Below, piece by piece: positions 56,634 through 64,000 of a DNA stretch of 64,000 bases. Both the position numbers and the translations under genes were made by a program. This stretch comes from Bidens hawaiensis (lineage: Eukaryota; Streptophyta; Magnoliopsida; Asterales; Asteraceae): NCBI GenBank assembly GCA_021521415.1, contig JAIQDT010005826.1, forward strand, positions 62,001 to 126,000, in the 5' to 3' direction. Within the stretch, counting starts at the first letter, position 1. Each line of letters begins with the position of its first letter. The notes under the pieces were generated by a model. That model was not told the DNA's origin. It was given only the letters and a program-made list of their open reading frames with translations, and did not search any database.

Positions 56634-59479
56634 TGTGACAATCGTCAATTTCAGGTTAACTCCGTTAACGCAACTCCGTCAATTCAAACTTTAGATTATT
56701 GAATCTAAACGCAAACCTCATTACATTTAAACTAGGGTTTAAATGACGCTTAACACTTACTACATGTGTAGTAGTCTTTCGGGATTTGCACCGAAACGCA
56801 AACGATTGATGAATAAACGAAAAACACTAAAACACTAATTATGTGATAATTATGTGTTAGGATTATGTGTTATGTGATAATATTATTGTCATGTTAATTT
56901 AATGTGCAAGTTATGATAGAATGTTCTAGAAAAAGTAATACTTAATGTTAACTTAATGTGCAAGTTATGATAGAATGTTCTTGAAAAAGTAATACTTAAT
57001 GTTAACTTAATGTGCAAGTTATGATAGAATGTTCTAGAAAAAGTAATACTTAGGAGTTGAGGGGCCAAAGTGTAACATATTCCTTTATAAATACATGGTA
57101 AACCTAAACCCTAACCTCCTACCTATTCCCCTACAAAAATCGTCAGCCATCCCCTCCCTTTATTTCCTTGAGATCGATTAATATACACACACACACAATC
57201 AAGATCTTTCAAGTTTGATTGAAGATTAAGGTGCTAGGAAGGTATACACAACTATTCTATGTATCCTCTATGTTTAATTGTTAGTTTTATTGGGTTAATT
57301 GTAAACCTTTATGGCTGATTTCTTGGTATTATGATATTCATGTGATTCTTGATTTAATTGATGATGATTGATAACTAGTTTGATAGTATTGCATGTTAAT
57401 TGTTGTGTCCTTGATTGTGAGTTCAAATAAAACCCTAATCTTGTATGTATGGTGTGATTGATATGCATGGATAGTAGTTATAGTGTCTAGAGGGTTATAT
57501 GGATGCATGATAGTTCATAGATTGTTATTATGATGAGTTTTGATGTGAACAGATTCTGGACAGAACGTATATACGATGTTTAACTGACTGTAACGAAGTG
57601 TAAACGTGAAAATTGATTGAGATTGTGGGTACTGCAGTAAACTAGGTTGAGTCTAGTTTCTATGAAGTGTAAATTCGTAATTTTTGGATAAGTGGAAGTA
57701 TACTTTTATGATTTTACAAAAACGTGATGCAAAGCTGAGCTGTTAGACCTGCTGTTAGGTTATGTTGTAAATGTTATATCTCATGAACTACGAGACCAAT
57801 TGGGTTGGTTCCACTTCTGGAGGTTGACTCACTGAGTTAGGAACCAAACCCAAGTGGTCTTGCATTTATTGGATTTTTCGTTTAACGGGAATTGTAAATA
57901 ACATTCTGTTGCGCATGAATCTGACTGATATGAGTTTGCTGTAATGTTTTGGTCATTATAAGAAAAATATGTGGAATAAAAATAAGATGAAATATGTTCT
58001 GGAAACCTAAGATATGTATGCTTCTGTGGTGATTTTTGGTGAATTAATTGAGACGTTATGATCGGTGAACTAGTGCAATCTTTCAAGTAGAAATTCTGTC
58101 ATAACGAAACTAGCTGCTGAGTTGTATAGGAATGCATGAAATATGATAGTTTTTATAAAATTGTTGTATTTTGACCAAAATACCCTTGCGGGGAATAGTT
58201 GTTAGTTGATTGCCATGAATTGACCAAATTGCCCTTATGGGGAATAATGGTTAGTTAGTCTTTGTTTGTTGACCAAAATGCCCTTACGGGAATAATTGCT
58301 AGTGATATACATTATTAGTACGTGACACGAAAGTAATTGCTCACTCATGTATCGTATCACAATTTTACTTGTTTAAGTCACACACGATTCACAAACGAAA
58401 CACGAAACATGTTACGTGCATAGGTATTATGTGCCGAGTCTAGAGACTCGTTAAACATTCCGATACTTAGAAAATCTCTTTGTTATTTTAGAACGCTAGA
58501 GAGTTTTCTACGACGCGCATCACTCGGTGATCTAGATCGGATATTCTTCGCAAACAGTGAGTTTCACTTACCCCGCTCTTTGAACTGTTTTCAAACGTTT
58601 TTCACTTGGGGGAGATAACATACTCCGATAAACATATTTTCTGAGATAAACGCATATGAAAGATTTTGTTATAAATTATATATCACTTGTAAAGGCTAAG
58701 CGGCATACGTAACATTTGAAGTCCCACACATCGGACCGGTTAATATTTGGAATAGCGAGTCACTTTTGGGTAGTACTACTGGGTTTGACAAACCCCACCC
58801 GACGCTAAGCTCAACTGGAGGTTGAGTGGGTGTAAATTTTGGCTAACACTTACCATGGTCTGGAGGACCTGGTGACGGGCACTTGATAAACAGTCAGCTT
58901 CGGTCGCGAACCACTTAGCGATACTTGTTGTATAGATTAGCTACCTATCGATATATAATTTGACATAACACTATCTGGTAATGCAAAACACTCAAACGCT
59001 GTAACGTGGTTACACACTTAAACGCTGTAACGTGGTTACACACTCAAACGCTGTAACGTGGTTACACACTCAAACGCTGTAACGTGGTTACACACTCAAA
59101 CGTCGTAACGGGGTTACGCAACACTGAAACGCCGTAACGAGGTTACGCAAAACGCTAAACGATTTATCTTATTTAACTTGTGAACTCACCAACCTTGTGT
59201 TGACACTTTTAGTATGTTATTCTCAGGTAGCCGAGGCGGGCGCGCGGTTTAGGAGCATGCATTAATGAAAACACTTTTATTCTGCAAACTTAATTTTAAC
59301 AGTTACATTTGGTTTTAAGTCGTCCTGCGTGACGCAACTTTTGAATTAAGGTTTTACGCTTCCGCACTTACTTTCATTTAAACGTTTTTCTTTGGTTTGA
59401 TTATAACTAATGATTCCGATCCTGCCAGTTCACACCCTCTGACGGTAAAACTCCGTTAGTGGATTTTGAGGGTGTGACA
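56634..59479 (+). repeat. Tekay 3' LTR
   Basis: 2846 bp, same length as the 5' LTR, ending GGGTGTGACA followed by CTATC. By eye it differs from the 5' copy at four places: ATGCGTAG/ATGTGTAG, ATCGGCAG/ATCGTCAG, GATACGCA/GATATGCA and AAGTATAAA/AAGTGTAAA. It has the same internal tandem repeats, with six 26-bp units at about 58993-59151. Confidence 0.96.
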
Positions 59480-59774
59480 CTATCATTGACGAAGATCGAT
59501 TAGAGTGTGTTGAAGATCTTCAATCGAAGACCGTAGATCTGTCTAAGCACGTTTCAGATGTTCAATCGAAGATTGAAGATCAGTCCTAGGTGTTATATTG
59601 AAGATCAGAAATTGGGATAAACGAAACTGCTCAAAGGCATTTGAACAAGAAGTAACACTAAGTAGCCTTGATATATGTGTCGGGATCACTAAGGAAGTTC
59701 AGAAACACTATGATGTTGATTATTTGTATGCTAAAAAGTTTGATGTATGTGAAGACAATCTAGACTTGAAGAGA
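59480..59774 (+). pseudogene. Coding-like fragment right of the Tekay element
   Basis: Continues the text cut at 48485. One frame reads IDEDRLECVEDLQSKTVDLS and VQSKIEDQ before TAG at about 59587; a second frame (59598-59780) follows. The character is that of a coiled-coil protein, with repeated ATCTTCAATCGAAGA-like words. I do not recognise a family. It could be gag of the element whose start lies at 48268, or a host gene remnant. Confidence 0.3.
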
Positions 59775-60264
59775 TGTTGAACCAAAAGGTTGGTGTTTTG
59801 TGCATCTTATGTAAGAATAAATATATGGATATATATATATATATATATGTATGGCCCTCATGATCATTTATATTATAATATATCAAAATTAATTAATTAT
59901 ACCTTATTATTATTAGCTAGGTAATCATTTATGGACCAAATTACCCTTTCTTGCTAATCAAGGGTTTCTCCTTGGGTGTATATAAATATATGAAGAGGCT
60001 AATTAACATCATTAAAACATAACCCTAAACCTCACCTAATATTTTCGTGACCCTCTCTCTATATATATTATTCGGTTTCTCAAGAACCCTAATCCTCATC
60101 ACTAATATACATCCTAAAGGGGAACCCGACCAAGCTGGCTATCATGTCGTCTGGATCTTTCTCATCATTCGTGGCTTCTCTCCCTGCTGTGACAGGTATG
60201 TTTTAGTTGTAGGTTTATCATAATATTCATGTTTTCTGTTATATACATGAAGAATTGATCAACA
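59775..60264 (+). repeat. 5' LTR of a Ty1/copia element extending past the right edge
   Basis: TGTTGAACC to GATCAACA (490 bp, six-base inverted ends TGTTGA/TCAACA), followed by TG and a primer-site-like TGGTATCAAGAGC. It has a TATA box, GTATATAAATATATG (about 59978), then a CCTAAACCTCACC/CTCTCTCT leader. The 3' LTR is outside the window, so the start is inferred from the ends alone. Confidence 0.72.
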
Positions 60265-60266
60265 TG

Positions 60267-60279
60267 TGGTATCAAGAGC
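60267..60279 (+). promoter_or_regulatory. Primer-binding site (initiator tRNA-Met type) of the copia element
   Basis: TGGTATCAAGAGC, the initiator-tRNA-Met complement with one extra A. Two bases after the LTR, as in many plant copia elements. Confidence 0.75.
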
Positions 60280-61455
60280 GATGTTGATTAATCAGTTTTT
60301 CATATCTTTCATTAACTCAGGATCTAAATCGGAAGACATGGACTAAAACCTGATGAACCCTAACAATTTTCCGTTTTTTTTATTAATCCGTTTTATTTAT
60401 TTATTTTATTATTATTAAAATCTGAATATAAGAAACCTTAACAATTTTTCGGTTTTCAGACTCGTATCTGATATAACCTGACGGTTTTTCGAAATCTGAT
60501 AAATTAATGATCTTCGTGTTCATGCCAGTTTTTTTCGAAACACCAATATAATCTGGTTCAAGATCTGGATTGTTATAGTGTTTTACTAAATTTTTTATTA
60601 AAGATTTAGACCAAGATATTTCGAATTCTGTAAACGTAATAAAGGAATTATTTTGAAAATAATCAAATCTTGGATAAACTAACAATCCCTAAGAATTCAG
60701 ATCAAACATTTTTAACTATTTATCAACTTATGGGTGTATGTGTTTATGGTTAAAACAATTTTTGGAGAACACTGGGTTTCCGAAAACACTAAAACCCGAA
60801 AACTCATCAAACAAGAAAACTAATTTCCCGAGACTAAAAAAAAATTCTGTGAACAGTACGCTAAACGTTTGTTTGCTACTAACTGAACCAATGTTTTGTA
60901 AATACTTAAAATACTTATTAATTAATTTTATAAAACATATAAAAAGCTTAACTTGAAAGAATGATGATGTATACTTCTACCTAAAGGTGATGTTATACAT
61001 CTAACATATCATACAACTCTAAATACAAGCTGTGTTAGTTTAGCTTAAACATGATTTAAATGTATCACTTCTGCCCAAAGGTGATGCGATACATCTTTAT
61101 CAAAGAAAAACTAACTCGTGCATGATTAAAATGGTTGTCTCACTTCTGCCTAAAGGTGATGTGTTACAATTGTTTTGCACATATACTTAAGTAAAAATTA
61201 ATTCTGCCCAAAGGTGATTTATCTTTTATTTAAGTAGAATTTTATTAATTATATTATTCTATTATTTTGATGATAATAATAGACATATATTATCACAACT
61301 TCATAATTTAAACGGTTCTTATCTATGCATGCATTAGCTTAAATTACCCCTAGTTTACTCTAAGTTTCTTCTAGTTTAGTATCTTAACATTCTCATATAA
61401 ATTCCAATAACAACTCCGAATGGTGGAATCACATCATTAACTGGAGAACTCTCTT
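60280..61455 (+). other. Copia leader with repeated TTCTGCCYAAAGGTGAT motif
   Basis: About 1.2 kb untranslated. Four copies of CTTCTGCC(C/T)AAAGGTGATG (variants) lie at about 60977, 61069, 61144 and 61202, three of them followed within a few bases by a TACA-type word. No gene. The open frames (for example the reverse one at 60401-60685) are unsupported. Confidence 0.6.
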
Positions 61456-61703
61456 ATGCTTAATCTTGCCTTCCTGGAGTTCGACTTTGCTCTAAACAAG
61501 GATGAACCTCCAGCACTAACTTTTGAAAGCACTCCTACTCAGCACTTATTGTTCGAAAAATGAAAGAGATGCAATCGCATGTCTCTAATGCTTATGAAAA
61601 ACTCCATTAGTGTGTCCATAAGAGGATCTATTCCAGACTCTGAAAATGCTAAAACCTATCTGACTTCTGTGGAGGAACAATTCAATGGAACGCCTAAGGC
61701 GCA
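61456..61703 (+). pseudogene. Ty1/copia gag, first part
   Basis: From ATG 61456: MLNLAFLEFDFALNKDEPPA, then HLLFEK, a TGA at 61561 in place of the expected Trp (EKW.R), RCNRMSLMLMKNSISVSIRG, SIPDSENAKTYLTSVEEQFN. This matches the copia Gag family whose proteins read LYEKWERSNRLSL and SIRGSIPESDNAKEYL. An upstream piece (from about 61380) may belong too. It is cut at 61703 by the solo LTR and resumes in the same frame at 63751. Confidence 0.8.
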
Positions 61704-61952
61704 TGAAATACCCGCAACAACAACAACAATAATAATAATAATAATATAAAAGAAATTATACAAGGAAATGCAAAACATATATATAAGTTATACAAACTAA
61801 TCAAGTTAATTAGAAAATTCGCAGCGCTCATAAAATTATAATAAGTATGTTAGGAAAGTAAACAAATTTAATCATAAATTATTTTATATGGAATTATTAT
61901 AAAAATAAAGTTTATAGATATCATAGATATCTGTTTAAAGAAACAAACGTAT

Positions 61953-61967
61953 ACATACATACATACA

Positions 61968-61996
<29 letters not shown>
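61953..61996. repeat. CATA microsatellite
   Basis: About 11 tandem CATA units followed by a short TA run. Confidence 0.9.
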
Positions 61997-62003
<7 letters not shown>

Positions 62004-62611
62004 TATGGTAAAGTTAAAATACAAAGGACAATAAAAATGAGAAGGGTGAGAAGTAATCCAGTCCATTGAACTTATATTTGAATGGCTGAGATTAATTTAA
62101 TAAATAAAAATTGATGGAAAGATCATGAAGGTAATAACCCACCTTTGTTAACTTTCTCTCTCCACATGTTAGGCACATGTCAATTTCCTTATCATTTTAA
62201 ATGTCCATAACTTTTTCATACAACATTATTTTTTTTAAAAAATTCATCATAATAATAAGCGGTTTTTTTATCTTTAATATGAGTATCATAGTGTTATATA
62301 AAAATAAAAAAAATAATGGGTTTTTTTAGTTGTGTTTTTTTGTTGTTCATTGTGTCTTTTAGTTCAGTTTTCATATGAATTGTATTATAGATTTTGATCA
62401 TTATATTTTTCAATTGGTACTCATATTAAAGACAAAAAATAAAACAAAGATTACGTAATTGTGTCGTTTTTTTAATCATTAACTTTTAGTCATTGTGTAA
62501 TACGTTCATTGTCTTTTATTCAGATTGACATATAACAAATTCATTAATTTGAGAAAAATAGTATTGCGTTCATTGTATATTACGTTCAAGTCATTGTGTA
62601 ATATGTTGTTT

Positions 62612-63297
62612 CCATTGTGTTTTACGTTTCAAGTCATTGTGTTATATATATTCACCATTGTGTTATACGTATTCACCATTGTGTCTTACGTTTTAGGTAA
62701 TTGTGTTATACATATTCACCATTGTGTTTTACGTTTCAAGTTATTGTGTAACATTTATTAATCATTTTATTTTATGTATTAGATAATTTATTGTTTTATC
62801 ATTATTCTTACATATTATTATTACACAACGGTGTTATTAGTATTTAAAAAAGCATAATGATGAGTTGATAGACACAATGATGAAAAAAGACACAATGATA
62901 AGCGAAAAGACACAATGGTGTGCGAAAATACACAATGATGAAAAAAGACACAATGATAAGCGAAAGGACACAATGGCGTGCAAAAAGACACAATGGTGCG
63001 CGAAAAGACACAATGATGAAAAAAGACACAATGATAAGCGAAAAGACACAATGGTGTGCGAAAAGACACAATGACGAAAAAAGACACAATGGTGTGCGAA
63101 AGACACAATGACGTGATTTTTGTTTTAAATTTTTTAAAACACAATGATTAATACATGTTACACAATAACTTGAAACGTAAAACACAATGGTGAATACGTA
63201 TAACACAATTACCTAAAACGTAAGACACAATGGTGAATACGTATAACACAATGGTGAATATATATAACACAATGACTTGAAACGTAAAACACAATTA
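62612..63297. repeat. Large hairpin with CACAATG array in its loop
   Basis: 62612-62785 and 63130-63297 are near-perfect reverse complements (about 170 bp: CATTGTGTTTTACGTTTCAA, ATACGTATTCACCATTGTGT and so on), with only a few mismatches. The loop (62865-63115) is a tandem array of roughly 18-20 bp units, CACAATGATGAAAAAAGA, CACAATGATAAGCGAAAAGA, CACAATGGTGTGCGAAAAGA. The same CATTGTG word also spaces the arms. The open frames on both strands here are products of the repeat. Confidence 0.85.
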
Positions 63298-63750
63298 TGG
63301 ATCGATCCTAGGATATTATTATTTTCTGATGGATGGTTTGTATATATGCCCATACACCATCGCACATAGGTTCTGGGCTAGTTACCCAGTTCCTCCTGTT
63401 CTGTTATACTATGTATCGGGCTCCATGGGTATTTCGTGTAAAATTATAAGATTATTAAATTCTGTCAAGTAATTATAATTATGTTATTTTTTATTATTAT
63501 TATACGCTCGTGGCATTTTGCTTCCTAGCATTTCTTTCTTTTCAGCAGGTTATCAGGGATGAAGGGTTCGTGTGAAGAAAGATAAATAAATAAGATGGAA
63601 CATACTATTAGTGTTTAATAATGTATGAAATAAATGACTAGAAAATAATTTTGTAACAAGTTCAGTTGTTATATAAAAATGTGTATTTTTGTATAACATT
63701 CTGTAATAGTGACACGTCAACCCATAGCCGGGCTGGGGTGTTACAGTGCA

Positions 63751-64000
63751 TGCTATTACTCTTATTCTCAAACTGGTGACTACTAAGTACGGTGGAAGGA
63801 GTGGCATTCGTGGGCACATTATGATGATGAACGACATGGCCCATAAGCTGAAGGGATTAGACATGGAGATCAGTGATGGTTTTCTGGTGTACTTCATCGT
63901 GACTTCTCTACTAGCTGCCTAAAAAGCTTTCAAGATCAATTACAACACCCAGAAGGACAAATGGACTATGAGTGACCTGATTGCTATGTGCATGTAAAAG
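63751..64000 (+). pseudogene. Ty1/copia gag, second part, running off the window
   Basis: Resumes in frame after the solo LTR: AITLILKLVTTKYGGRSGIR, HIMMMNDMAHKLKGLDMEIS, DGFLVYFIVTSLLAA, then TAA at 63919 and KAFKINYNTQKDKWTMSDLI to the window end. This matches the second half of the copia Gag domain (M..MA.KLK...M.ISD.FLV.FI..SLP..F..FKI.YNTQK..W...ELI). The stop at 63919 interrupts it. Confidence 0.85.

Larger units (their letters stand above)
48491..59479 (+). mobile_element. Tekay-type chromovirus (Ty3), very young insertion, 10,989 bp
   Basis: Two LTRs of exactly 2846 bp, an initiator-tRNA-Met primer site, gag-pol with C-terminal chromodomain, and a CTATC target duplication. The chromodomain and LTR length place it in the Tekay (Del) clade. 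By eye I find only four differences between the LTRs. Despite that youth, gag has an internal deletion and stops, and pol has at least three frame disruptions, so it was probably mobilised by proteins from another copy. Confidence 0.93.
61704..63745 (-). mobile_element. Solo LTR, reverse orientation, in copia gag
   Basis: 2042 bp with TGAAATACCC and GGTGTTACA ends (reverse-strand start TGTAACACCCCAGCC), flanked by GCGCA (61699-61703) and GTGCA (63746-63750), one mismatch. Removing it and one flank copy restores the copia gag frame, which confirms the limits. It contains CAA/AAT runs at the left end (61717-61746), a CATA tetranucleotide array (about 61953-61996) and a large hairpin (62612-63297). 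No coding capacity. Confidence 0.8.

Noticed and set aside
62821..63206. Three overlapping open frames with FHHCVFSRTIVSF-like repeats
   Set aside because: Produced by the CACAATG array, whose unit length keeps frames open by chance; no start context and no family.

Overview
This is plant nuclear DNA and, as far as I can read it, consists almost entirely of transposable elements nested inside one another. No ordinary host gene, rRNA, tRNA or CRISPR array is visible. The mix points to a eudicot with a large genome, most probably Asteraceae (inference from family resemblance, no search run): a Tat-type Ty3 element with an antisense extra ORF, an Athila element with a tRNA-Asp primer site, a Sirevirus with an extra env-like ORF, and Tekay chromoviruses with very long LTRs.

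Left two thirds (1 to about 41720): the outermost layer is a decayed Tat-type Ty3 element in forward orientation. Its pol is at 60-3060, its antisense extra ORF (aORF) is split over 3700-4050, 33072-33591 and 36100-37789, and its probable 3' LTR is at about 38106-38794 plus 41537-41718. Three later insertions split it, each with a readable 5-bp target duplication: an Athila element (4051-33066, GTAAC), a reverse solo LTR (33592-36094, TAAGG) and a second reverse solo LTR (38795-41531, GTTAT). The Athila element is itself split by a 14.1-kb Sirevirus composite in its gag (6747-20877, GTTCT) and by a hAT DNA transposon downstream of pol (about 26533-30019). The Sirevirus composite is the oddest object in the window: a short non-autonomous Sirevirus in reverse orientation is joined head-to-head to a forward Sirevirus that lacks its 5' LTR, and both outer ends are U5 ends flanked by a single target duplication.

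Right third: a long-inverted-repeat DNA element (about 41865-44195) and a second inverted-repeat element (about 44800-47960) that was split by a forward solo LTR (45187-47364, AGATT). Next comes a Tekay chromovirus (48491-59479, CTATC) with two LTRs of identical length and near-identical sequence, so it is very young, although its gag is internally deleted and its pol is frameshifted. Last is a Ty1/copia element running off the right edge (LTR 59775-60264, gag from 61456), whose gag is split by another reverse solo LTR (61704-63745, GCGCA/GTGCA) that carries a large CACAATG hairpin.

No coding region is intact. Many of the breaks are CAA/CAG to TAA/TAG or TGG to TGA/TAG changes, the pattern left by deamination of methylated cytosine in silenced elements. 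The relative insertion order can be read from the nesting: Tat, then Athila and solo LTRs, then the Sirevirus composite and hAT. The Tekay is separate and the youngest by LTR identity.
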